Positions 1-11,800 of a stretch of 64,000 nt of DNA are shown in pieces. The stretch lies in the NCBI RefSeq assembly GCF_040802235.1, contig NC_133163.1, positions 41,746,501 through 41,810,500 on the forward strand. The letters are read 5' to 3'. The stretch comes from Manis javanica. Lineage: Eukaryota > Chordata > Mammalia > Pholidota > Manidae. The number at the start of each line of letters is the position of its first letter. The first letter of the stretch is position 1. Below the pieces are notes generated by a model that ran no database searches, was not told where the DNA came from, and saw only the letters and a program-made list of their open reading frames with translations. Position numbers and translations under genes: made by a program.

Positions 1-29
1 TATAGTTCATAAGCATGATGACTGAGTGT

Positions 30-52
30 TCACGCGTTCACGTGACGTGTGC
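30..52. promoter_or_regulatory. E-box/CRE-like cluster in intron
   Basis: TCACGTGAC, a palindromic E-box of the USF/TFE type, overlaps GACGTG, and a CACGCG lies just upstream. Three CpGs within about 20 bases is unusual for the AT-rich intron around it. It is a motif match only; no binding is shown. Confidence 0.25.
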
Positions 53-139
53 CTCTCTCAAACCTTGTTACGATGTTGACACATTACCTGTCTGACTTGG
101 AGGAAAAAAAAGAGAGTAAGGAAAAAGAAATCTGTGAAC

Positions 140-217
140 TTTATATAACCTCTCTTAAGCCTCAGTTTCCTCACTCATAAAAAAACCCAGTTGTGAAGAT
201 TAAATAAACAATCTTAC
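140..217 (+). repeat. MIR SINE fragment
   Basis: The stretch reads like the MIR core: 'ctcagtttcctca', then a degenerate 'taaaa', then 'gtgaagattaaat'. It is short and diverged. Confidence 0.5.
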
Positions 218-741
218 TTTAAAAACTACTAACTCTCCAAGAATAAACAAAGAACATTATTTGGTGTGGCCATCTTTACCAGTTTATATCTCTTACATTA
301 ACAGTGGTATTATGAAAGGTCCATCTTACGAATGATATATGCTCTGGAACAACAAGATGTATTTGATTGTCACAACACCTCAGTGAAATATGCAGATAAA
401 AGCCTAATTTAAAAGAAAACCTAAACTTTCAGTTAAACTGAAAACTTAAGAAAAAAAACCACAACATTAATTTTGTAACTCAGTTGATCTAGGTCAAAAT
501 GACTCCCTAGAGTATCAGTAAACCCTGCCCTAAGTAGAAGTCTGAAGATCAGTCCAGAAAGTTATCATACGTAAAAACTGACAGTTGACAATATAGATTT
601 TAGAAGAAACAGAGAAAAATCTTAATAGATGTAGGGTCATTTAGTTTAAGGGCTAAAAGCCATGACAGCATTGTATTAAAAGAATACAATAATTACATCT
701 TGAGTAAATATGAGGATAAGTAATGTTCAGTATACTCTTTT

Positions 742-818
742 TCATTGAAATGTAGTCCATATACAATATTATATTGGTTTCAAGTATACAATACAGTGGT
801 TCAACAGTTACACACCCA
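742..818 (-). repeat. L1 3'-UTR fragment (antisense)
   Basis: The sequence is nearly the same as the 3' tail of the L1 at 15.55 kb: 'attgaaatgtagtccatat', 'ttggtttcaagtatacaa' and 'cagtggttcaacagttaca' appear in order. It is a roughly 77-bp, 5'-truncated L1 end in minus orientation. Confidence 0.7.
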
Positions 819-1029
819 GAATACTACTTTTAGAAAGGGTTGGAAAGGGGTGGCATTTATCCAGTATGTTTTAAAAATATTTCAATACAAAAGAATAAAA
901 ACTACAGCTGCTTTTGTGTCCTAAAATTACTTTAGTCTAAGAGGAATCAAATTTATATTTCCAGTTTTAAAAAAATCTACCTAGACGCAGTACAAAGAAC
1001 ACATTGGAGGAGGGCAAACATGGGAAGAA

Positions 1030-1300
1030 CAGAGTACTACTGTTGCATTAGTATAGGTAAAAGAGGATAGTGGCTTGGACTAGGGTGGCAGAGTGTAGAA
1101 AATGTGGGAAGTGGGCAGATTTGTGAACCAACAAGTAGGCAGGAGAGCAGGATTTGCTGTTTCATTGGATAGGAGGGCAAGCATGGGAGGATTCAGTGCC
1201 TACCATGTGTCTGGATTGGGTAATTGGGTGAATGGTACTTCTTTTCAAATGAATTAGGGACAACCAGGGAAAGGATGGCTCTGGGAGAAAGATGAGGACA
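1030..1300 (+). repeat. Ancient interspersed repeat, family not named
   Basis: 'gtggcttggactagggtgg' followed by 'caggatttgctg..ttggat' matches a repeat seen often in mammalian genomes. I cannot assign a family name with confidence. Related diverged pieces seem to occur near 8215-8460, 9790-10260 and 31480-31760. Confidence 0.4.
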
Positions 1301-4300
1301 GTCTTGCACTTAGTTTGAGTAGTACTGAAATGAGAATCCTCATTGGCAGTTTAATATATATATCTGGAGATGAGAAGAAGCATCTTTGATGCTCATATTA
1401 TAAGTATGGAGTCATTACATCATATAGTTAGGAAGTAAACCAGGAAAAAAAAGTAATGCCATATATGTCAGGTGATTTAAGAAGGGAGGCATGTCAAAAA
1501 TGAGATCATTGACAAAAATGTACAACAAATTATGTATGACTCTTGCATTACATTAGATAACTAAGAGTAGTAATTTTTTCTCCCATTTGAAAAGGGATAT
1601 ACATCCTAATTTTAATCATCACTCTGTGGTTTGGACGCTACAAAATCTAAGACTTTCAAATTAGCCCTCTCATATTACAACTATAAAACACATGTTTTTT
1701 TGAAAGCACATAAAAGTACATCAGTAATTGAGTATACAAATATAATCTTCATTAATCTGATTAGGTGAACCTAATTTGGTTAGTCTTACACTAACACTGT
1801 GAAGAAAGGTTTTGCTAAACACATTAGGACGTTTTTGTTTGCTTATTTAATAGGCTAAACTTTAAGACTTTTGCAAATTAGTTATTATATCTGAATGCAA
1901 GCTAAAGTCATTGATGGCTGACATTATAGGGCCTGCTTAGAAGTACCTGTTTGGCAACTGGAGTTGTTAGATACACCTAACATACTAGCATTAGCTTCAA
2001 AGTTTTCATTAAATTTTATTGACTTAGTTTGATTTTCCTAAATTATCAAGCAATTATATTATACCCAAAATGATCTTGAAATATCACTAACAAATACCTT
2101 TATAAGTGATCTACCAAAAGGCATAAATACACAAAAATAATACTTGATTTAAACACACACACAAAAATTTCAGCTATGAATAAAAATACTTATGGCTTTT
2201 ATAATAGCAGAATATAATCCAGGCATCAAACATTAGTAGTGATCCCTAGAAAATTCAGATTAGAGAAATGGGTATCAATATGTATAGACAAAAAGAATAT
2301 CTAACAATTCACTAAATTCTAATTTTTATTACTAAATATGAAATTAGAAGAGATTTTTGAAAGGGCCCAACATATAAGCGTATGTATAGCAAACCAAAAG
2401 GAAAAAAAAAAGCTATGTTTAGTCAAATTCCCCCCAGTTCAGTCATCTAAATAATCACCTATTTATTTTATCCTTAGACAACTCTCCTAGTCATCCAAAG
2501 TGAATACAAATCAAGAGTAAATGAATAATTGACATTACTGCTGATGTTTACATGAACTTTTCAATTTCAAAGCTCAAAAAGAAATTCAGTAATACCTTTT
2601 CTAATATAAGATTTTCTTGACAAAAGACATTTAAGTAATACCTACAAGAATATTCTCCAGGGCTCTTTTTCAATATAAATAACCGATTAGTTAAAATTTC
2701 AAGTCATCAATATAGGTAAGACCTACTTCCTGTCAAGACTCTCAGGTCTTTTCCCACCCACTTACAACTCAAAAAATATGTCTTATAATCGAAATCCTGA
2801 ACTTCCGACGCTGAGGAACTCAAAATAATATTAAATAAAACCACAAAATCTCAAGTTTTCTTATTAAGGCTATGTTAGGGTACTCAAAGCATCAAATATA
2901 AAAACAATGTCCACTGCCCATTAACACTGCAGAAGTATCTAACACTTGTATGATTCTACTGCATAAAATTTACAAACACCAAATGACAGGCTAACGTACT
3001 GTTACAGTGGTTTACATAATATTATAAAAGATCTTTTTGATCATTATAAAGCAATATTAAATCTTCATGAAAACCATAGGATAATTACATTTCAGGAAGA
3101 AAATGATCTGTAATGTAATACAACAGCTTAGTCTCACTTATGTAGTAAAGGCCTGTAATGACTAAGCCAGGTAGGCCCTGGCTTAACAGATTTTAATTCA
3201 TTTTATATCATATCTATTTTTTTCCTTTGTTTATATATAGACTAAATTACTTTTCGGTTTATCAATATTACTATTTTTTTTAAATTACTGTCCAAGACAA
3301 ATTAGAATGATTCAGCAACTAAATCTAAATCCAAGAGTAAGAAATGCAGCTGATTTTTTTCTCTAAAGCAACCAAAATTCCACTCAAGAATGTCTACTTG
3401 TATGGCCAGAGAAAAAGAGGAATTAGTTTCTATCAAGTAATTCAAAAAAGTATATGCTATGTAACTGACCATCTAAAAATAATTTAAAATAACCATACAA
3501 ATCAGTGCCTGAATAATTTTGCTTTTATTTTTCAGTAGATGAAAAGCATCCTGCTTCACTTAATTTTAACAGATTCATAATATGTTATATTTTTCTAAGA
3601 TACTACCCTTATAAAAGTCCTTACCTTAAAATTTCTTTAGTTATTACCTGCAAACAATAGGTGACAGAGCTTGCCTCTTCATTCTTTTTCACTAACGTTT
3701 ACTCAGAGCTTGAATAAAACATTATGATTTTTATGAAATTAATAGCTGTAATAACAGCACTATGTACTATTTATTGTTTTATAGCTATCCTTTCCAACCT
3801 CACTACAAAGCTCTTTTTACCCTCTTTGTTTAAAATTTCAGGGTTCTTTTTGGGGGTGGGGAGTAGAGAAAATGCATTCTGAAAGGGACACCAATTAAAA
3901 GTATTAGCAAAAATAAAGAGACTAATCTTTTTTCAGTATTTGGCAATCCTAACTAATGTTGATTTTTTAAAAAAAGCAAAACCAGACTGTAACAGTTCAC
4001 ACCCTGAAAATGTGGCCTATTTACCCTGAAAACATAATTTATAAATAAACACAGATAAAATACAAAAATCACATTTACTATTTAGACTTTAAATCTTAAA
4101 TTTTGCCAAACTGTTTCATTATCATTTTCATTTCAAAATGTATCTTATGTTTCAGAAAAATAGCTTTCATCCTGATATTCTAAAAATAGACTCCTACTGT
4201 CTCTTTTACAAGAAACAATTACGCTTGGTTATGAGTCCTCCCGTATCAGCCACATCAAAAATACCTGAAATTCTTATTTAACCTCATTTTTGGCAATCAA

Positions 4301-4444
4301 AATGGTAACTAAATATGAAAAAAAATCTTACCTATATGCTGCATTTCCTTTCAAATGCAAAATGGTTAGATTCCCCTTCTACTTAGTCAGTACAGTGTCT
4401 GAACATTTTCAGTCTGACTTGCAAATATTTGCTTTCCCTCTTAG

Positions 4445-4658
4445 GGCATAGCATCCGCAGGGTTATACAGCACTACTTACATTCTCTTCCACATAAAAAT
4501 CAGACATTACATGAAAGGAAAAGAAAGACAGCCCATTTCAAAGCATCTGGCAAACCTCCATTGGCAACCTGCCAAGCCTCAGCTAAACCTTCCTGTCTTT
4601 CCGAGCATGCTCACTTAAAACCAACAGCACGTTACTATGGCAACTCTGTAGGCAGCCT
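4445..4658 (+). other. Exon-like block with RFX X-box motif, antisense in ARID4A intron
   Basis: A good 3' splice site (pyrimidine-rich tract ending TTAG at 4441-4444) and a strong 5' splice site (GTAAGT from 4659) bound 214 nt. One frame is open throughout, and base composition is visibly richer in GC than the flanks. GTTACTATGGCAAC at 4631-4644 is close to the palindromic RFX X-box, and a half-site GGCAAC lies at 4563-4568. It could be an antisense or cryptic exon, an enhancer or an alternative promoter. I recognise no protein in the frame. Confidence 0.35.
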
Positions 4659-5194
4659 GTAAGTATGAACCGCCATTCTGATTTCAGAGTGCAAAAAACC
4701 AAATACTGCAGAAGTAAAAGGAAGAAATATCATGGGCCCTTCATCACACAGAAGTAACTCATTTTATTTCATAAATTCACACTTGTGTATGTGAAAGAGA
4801 AACAAGCATTCCACATTTTCCAAGTAATTATTTTTCATGCTCAAATAGGTCTTCTTTTCCAGTCAACTCATTGTCTTTGTCTGCCCCTAAACCCCTTTAC
4901 TTCATAACAACCCAAATTATACTGGACTGTTTATCCCATTTGATAAAATATTGCTAGATAAACAGACAATATTCATGTAAGTAATTATGTGGTAGTCCAT
5001 GAATGATTTCCTAAATGACACAGTAGTATTACAAAGAAAACCACTAGCACTTGTAAAATACAATCTAAATCATTTCTATAATTTATCCAATTGCCACATG
5101 AAAATATTCCTTCAGTGTGGATAGCTTTTTTTTTTTTTAAGCCCCGTCACTCTTAAGGTACCATGAAAAGTCTGAAAGAGGTGAAATCCAAGTT

Positions 5195-5345
5195 AAGCCA
5201 TACCAGACCTCGGCTCAAATCCCTCTTCACATTTCAGTTGTGCCACCTTGAGAAAGTTACTTAACCTTTCTGACCTTCACTTTCCTTCCTTTAGAGTAAT
5301 ACCAGTTACTTCATATCATAATAATTTTAAAGCGAGAACATGTAA
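5195..5345 (+). repeat. MIR SINE
   Basis: The MIR order is visible: 'ggctcaaatccc', then 'tgccacctt', then 'agttacttaacctttctga' and a poorly kept 'taataccagttacttcata' end. Confidence 0.6.
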
Positions 5346-5648
5346 TAAACTCAAAGTAACATTTCTTTCCTCTATGGTTGTTTCAAAAAGATACTTAAAA
5401 AAAAAACTTTGTATTTGTTGATTTACTTGGTAAGTTCTTTGTAACCTCTTATCCACTGAATATTACTTCTGATTAACCCACTAAGGTAGAAGCCAAAACA
5501 CTCCACCACCCCCAAATCAAGATGAGCTAGAAAAAGACAAAACAAATAATACAGAGACTCTAAACAGTGGGAAGATATACAAAGGTATTATTCTTACTCT
5601 AAACTATTAAAATGTTTTTAGATGTTAGAAACATGAAATTTCACCTAC

Positions 5649-5815
5649 CACATCATCTTCCTCCTTTCTGGCCTCCTTTTCCTTCTCTTCATCATTTTCT
5701 TCACCTGGGCCTTCTTCATCATCACTACTGGATGACTCAAGGATTTCACTAATATCCATTTTCCAATTATCAGGAACAATTCTAGTTTTTAAGAAGATGC
5801 TTGCTTTCTGCAGCC
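5649..5815 (-). CDS. ARID4A: ARID4A coding exon: acidic linker after PWWP-like region
   Basis: Acceptor CTTAG|GG at 5816-5817 and donor GTG|GTAGGT at 5647-5648. The 167 nt encode a stretch beginning [20 protein letters not shown], followed by [11 protein letters not shown] and a long run of Glu/Asp/Lys. This is the linker just before the ARID domain. It is the last ARID4A exon in the window. Confidence 0.95.
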
Positions 5816-8800
5816 CTAAGATTAAAAATGTACATCAGCAGTTGCTATGGAATTAGTAGAACAGAATAGAAAGACATGACATTCAGGGTTGGAAGATCTG
5901 GATTCAAATTCAATTTTTACTTACAAAATAATACAGTAAAATTTTAACATATTTCATAAGTTATGATGCTATATTAGTGTTTATTATTACTCTAGGGAAT
6001 ACTCATAAATGTTAATGGTAAAACATGAGAAGTCAAAACTTATCTAAAAATTACATATCAAACATTTTTATCTAAATATTAAAAAAATAGCCATCAAATA
6101 AGCGTGGATATCAACTCCAAACAGTTAAAATGGCACCAGAGAATATTCAGTCTTGCTTTCAGTCACTACTTGCCATTTAGGGCCACATCATGTAATAATA
6201 GACTGATTCATCCTTACTTTACCTGGTTTAGTAGAGAGGTCAGATTCAGGTAGATTGAGAATGTCTACTTCCTTGATATCCTTTCTTGCTATAGAATAAC
6301 TAATTATAGGATAAAGGGGAGGGAAGTCATTATGAAATAAAAATGATGAATTGAATTGTCCATATTAACATATAAAACACAAACCCCCAAATCAAAATTA
6401 TTTTGCCTATAAAATGTTTTAAAAAGACCAAGTATATCCTATCCTTAATAAAGGTAAAGAGGTAATACAGACAAAGCTAGTATTTTAATTCTAAAGATCC
6501 ACATACTCACAGTACTCTAATTTGAGAGCCTCACATTTCTAATACTTAAATCTATGCATCCCTCCTACACACAGTATGGATGGTTTATATCACCATGATG
6601 TCTTCCTTATAAAAGACACAATGTCTACTTTGATCTTTACTATTTCTTAAATTTACTATTCAGTTTAATAACAATAACTTAGGATATTAAAAACTTTTCA
6701 TTGTAATATACATTATAGTATTAAATTTTCCACAGAGATTTACAACTCAAAAAATATATATGTATTTTTTATTTCACCTTTTTTTGGAAACAAAGCAAAG
6801 TTGAGGTTAAGGGAAGTTTCTAAATATCTGACTTTTAATCAGAAAAAAGTCAGAGTAGTTGTCCTAGTAATATAAATCCTAAAGTAAATTTCATAGTTCA
6901 TAATATGAAATAGTATATGATGAAAATGTAGAATTTTCACAATTAAGGAGAAAATCTATACCATGCTTTATAAAAAAACTGCATAATATTATTCTCACAT
7001 ATTGTTCAGTTTTTACATAAATTTTTCAGTAAAAAGTAATGTACATCACAAAAAGTCAAGACAACTTCCGAGCTCATAAAATGACCAGACTTTTTAAAAA
7101 TAAAGTCTTGGTGCAGGGAAAAGTCTATTATTGTGATTCCATTTATTTTTTTTATCCTAATGTAACACTTTTAAGTAATTCATTACTCACAATTTAGAAT
7201 CGATAAAGGATCGAACTAAACACTGGTCTTTTTTCACTGTGATGTCATCATTACAGCTGGGAGATATCACCTGAAATATAAAATAAGAACAGATTGGTTC
7301 TTATTTAACTTGCTCAAAAAGAAGAATATATTTTTTAAAAGAATGATTCCAGATTCCCTATCTTCTCAAATGGATTATTTTTATATTTCACAAGAAATAA
7401 CTTCATGGTCAATAGTTCCACTATTAATGAATTATTTACCAAAAAGGTTCACCTTATTATGTATAGTTACCGTATTTGTTTTCGAGGTATTTCACTTATG
7501 CAATAACTAGATTACAGTGTGAATAATTAATGCAGTCACCACTTTGAAAAATATTAGGATTTATTCTAAGCTAAATAATAAATCATTTATTGTCCAAAAA
7601 ATAAAACCTATGATCTGTGACAAAAATTTGGCATATTTTTAAAAAAATACTTGAATCAGGATCTATTTTTAAATCTGGCTATTTTTTTAAAATAAACACT
7701 TAAGTTCCCTTTCATACCAGGGCATGTACAATTTTTAGTAATTAAAGCCAATCAGAGAAAATCTGAGTGAAGAACTTGTTAGTTTCTTAACTTTTAAAAG
7801 TAATAAATGTCTCAACACTGGTAAATAACTAACTCTGTATATACTTTACAGCACTTAAAATTTTAAAAAATGAAAGTCTACTTATAAATTTCTAAAATGT
7901 ACCTGCTCATTACCACCCCTAACCCTTTGTACAATCTATCACCATCCACACAACTTTATGCAATGATGGCAATGTTCTATATCTGAAATGAATTCGGATT
8001 GGAGCATCAATGAACTACTTGGGGCTGAGCACTTGAATATGGCTAGTGCAACTGGGAGATGGAACTTTTAATTCTATTTAATTTGAATTAAGTTATTTAC
8101 ACTTAATAGCAACATAAAGCTTACTGCTATCATATTAAACAGCATATATCTAGATAATTAAAAATTCCTTAGTCATATAAGCTGTCATATAAGCTGTCTT
8201 AAGTCAGATGGAAGTAAACATTTATTATTTGTTAGGTGCTGGTAATTATTAGATTAATAATATAGTTATGTCTGCCCTCAAGGAGCTAAAAGGATAATGG
8301 AGGGTAAACACACAAAAAATACAATGGAGGATAAGTACAGTGATACCACTAGGCATACGGTAATATGAAAACACCTATGAGGGACATTTAACCCATCCTG
8401 GGGAAGGAAAAGATGTGGCAGCAAAAGCTTAAGGTAAGTCTTGAAGAGTGAGTAGGCACACCCAAGGCTTAATTATCCCACCTGGGAGCCACTTTACTGG
8501 CCTCCACATTGATTCTGGCCACCTTCAGTGTTTCCAGTAACAACCCATACAACATATACTGCCTCACTAACATTCCGAAGCACACACCTCAAACAATGTC
8601 ACTCTTCTGCAGAATTCTATGCAGAATAATGTCCAGATTCCTTAGATGTACTTTAAAAACCCCATCTCCCTAGATCTAAATTATCTTCCCAGTCTTACTT
8701 CCTATTTTTCCCCTACTCACATCTAATATTTAGCCAAAATGGATTCCTGAAGCAAGGAGTTCCACGAACAAATTCTCTGCTTTTGTTTTTGCTTGTTTCC

Positions 8801-11800
8801 TCTAAGCAAGTCCTCTGTTGAAGCTGTGCTTACTAACTAAATATTTCAAGGATTGGCTTTCAAAAGCACCTGCTTCATGAAGACTTTCTGGATTACCTTC
8901 AAATAAATGTAATCTCTTAGGACAAGTAGACCCAATATTGAACACATACTATTTTATATTGTAGTTATTTGGATTATTCTCTGCATTAGACTATAAAACC
9001 ATCAAATTTACGATTAGTGTCTTACTCATCTTTTATTCTTTGTATCACCTGGCAAATGATAAATCTGTTGAATATAGGAATATTTTTTAATTGCTTAAAA
9101 AATTATGACCTGAATACTCTGAAGCCAAACCCACTGACCTGTCTGCCTGTACAATTGAAAGGTTCAAAGGATTTTCAGACTTTTCCTATGTAAATTAAAT
9201 CCATTACACAGGAATTGAGTAATGTATCTACATGTACACAGAAACCTAAAAAATTGTCCTCAATTCTTTAAAGGATTCTGAGATATATTTTTATTGTACT
9301 TTACTGAAAAATTATTATTAAATATATAAGTAATAATCAAAACTCAGAAAAGAAGGGGCATACTATGAGAGTGGTTATGGGAAACTGCAGGAAAGGTAAG
9401 ACTAGAACTGAACCTTACTTAAGAGGAGTAAGAAGAGGAGAAAGTAGAAAATTATTACCAATATTACTGATTACTCTCATGAAGTAATACTCTTGCCCAT
9501 CCCTTCTCATTCCTTCCATAAGTAAGCTAAGATCAGTTTTCTCTACAAACCCATTCAAGACTTGCCATTTCCAAAGCCAGGTTTACCTTTCCTTTCCCCA
9601 ATACTCCCCTGTCCTACTCCAGTGTTTGCACCAAAAGGTTTTTAAATGACTATATAATCTTTAGCTACCATGTGATCTTTTAGAATAGCATAGTAAGCTT
9701 CTGGAGGGCCACATGTTACTAGTCTCTGACCTCTCTCTCTTATAAGGAACTTAGAACAAAGCTGAACTCACTGCACATTCTCAGTAAAAACTAATTGATT
9801 GAAGGCAGGGGGCAAGGCTTGGCAGAGTGAAATGTCTTATGTAGGGAGCAGTTAAGAATAAACCTGAGTGAAGTAGAGCACTTTGCTGAAATGGAAAACA
9901 CACTAAGAGCTGGGGATGGCCTCAAATATCTATCTAAGGAATGCAGAACTGATCCATTAGATAGTCAGTGAAGGCTTTTTTCCCCTTGAAAATGGGACTA
10001 TCATGATTAAGTCAATATCTTACAATGACTTCTTTATAAAAGTTGCTTCTAAAAAATTAGTCTGAATTTCGTGAAGCAAAAATACAGGAATCAAGAGAAC
10101 TTGGGAAGTAGTTACTATAGATCAAGTTGAAATTGTTAATAGGAATAGAGTAAAAAGAGACCACTGGAGACTTTCTTTTGAAGGAAGAAAGAACTATAAG
10201 AGCCTAGTAAGTGATCACTTACAGAGAATTAAAGAAAGTAACAAAAGACAACAAAGTATTGTAGGACCTGAGTAGGACTGCTCAATTTTGCATTAAACTC
10301 CAAATTTAAAGCTGTGCAATACTTTCAAGATATATTAAATGCCTTTTAAAAAGTCCATATTAAATAAATATTTTAAATGGTTGAAAAACTGCAAAAACTT
10401 TACTTACCAAAGCAGGATACCACTCAGTCTTCTCAGATGTTGAAACCACACTTACAACTTTTCCTAATAATTCATCATTGAGACGTCTCTTATCTTCATC
10501 TTCCTCTTCACTACTTTCTTCTTCCTTTTCATCTTCATTACTAAAAGTGAGAATAACTTTATCACGATCTTATTATAAACCATTTTCAGTATAGTCAGAG
10601 TGGTGTGAATTTAACACATACAGTTCAGCTTCTAGTCTGGATTAACCCAGAGTAGTAGCCTCTTCTTTCTTACAGGAATTGAAGAGATGGATGCTTCCCT
10701 AGCCCAACAGAAGTGGTCATGAGCTTCTGACTCACGGTAAATGACTCCACCTCACTAAATTGAGAAGGACTTGGACCTAGGCTCTCATACCAACCACTGG
10801 CTGGGACAGAAAAGCCTAATTACATCACCATGAAGTACTTACTGTGCCAAGTATATTTTTCTTCAAAGACTGCCCTTCTATATTTTATGTATGCCAGATG
10901 CTATTTGATATAACTAATTTTCTAACAGGTTACGAAAAGATTTCATTAAAATGCACCTGAAGGCTTATTTAGGTAAAACTATCTGAATAACTAAACAGTC
11001 AGACAAACAACTTGCCCATACTCTTAAAAAATGTCAATGTCATGAAAAGACAAAAAAAAAAAACTTTTCCAGATTAAAGGAGATTTAAGAATCATAAAAA
11101 CTACATAACAATGCATGATCTTGGATTGGATCCTAGAATCAAGGGATACTATCAAGGCTATTATTGGAACAATTAGCAAAACTAGAAATATGAACTATGT
11201 TATTCGATAATAACATTCTACCAATGTAATTTTCTGAATTTGACAATCATACTTTGGCTGTATAAAAGAATGTCCTTGTTCTTTGGTATTTATTGGTAAA
11301 AAATGATGCTCACAATTTCCTCTTAAATGGTCCAGCCAATTGAAATAAAATTTTTAGAAATTATAACATGTATGTATAAAGAGAGGAAATGATAAAGCAA
11401 ATGTGCCAAACATAAAATATTAACAATTAGTGAATTAGATGATGAGTATATGAAAATGTACTGTATTTTTCTCACAATTTTTAAGTTTGAAATGTTTTTG
11501 AAATAAAAAGGTTAAAAAATAGATATACTCACTTAAAAATAGGAAAATCATGATCTCAATTAAGGAATTTGGTAAAGTAACACCCAACAAAAATAAGCCT
11601 TTTTGAAAAAAGAGTTGTGATAATTCTTGTGCAAAGTTATGGAAATAAGGACAAGGTCTGCTCAGGATAAAATGTGTAACATAAGCATACAAGGTGCTAT
11701 GGAAAGGTAGCCCAGACAAATATAGAAACCTTAGAAAAATCATTTGCTTAAAACTGTAATAACTGTAATGTGACTCTTTATGAAACCACTCACACAGGAA

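Larger units (their letters stand above)
1..5648 (-). other. ARID4A: ARID4A intron downstream of the acidic-linker exon (partial)
   Basis: Intronic stretch leading off the left edge. I searched the minus strand for the ARID-domain exons that should follow and found none, so they lie beyond position 1. Contents are AT-rich sequence, a MIR remnant near 140-217, a short antisense L1 3' tail (742-818), an old interspersed repeat around 1030-1300, and a MIR at 5195-5345. An unusual GC-richer exon-like block sits at 4445-4658. The rest shows nothing I can name. Confidence 0.7.
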
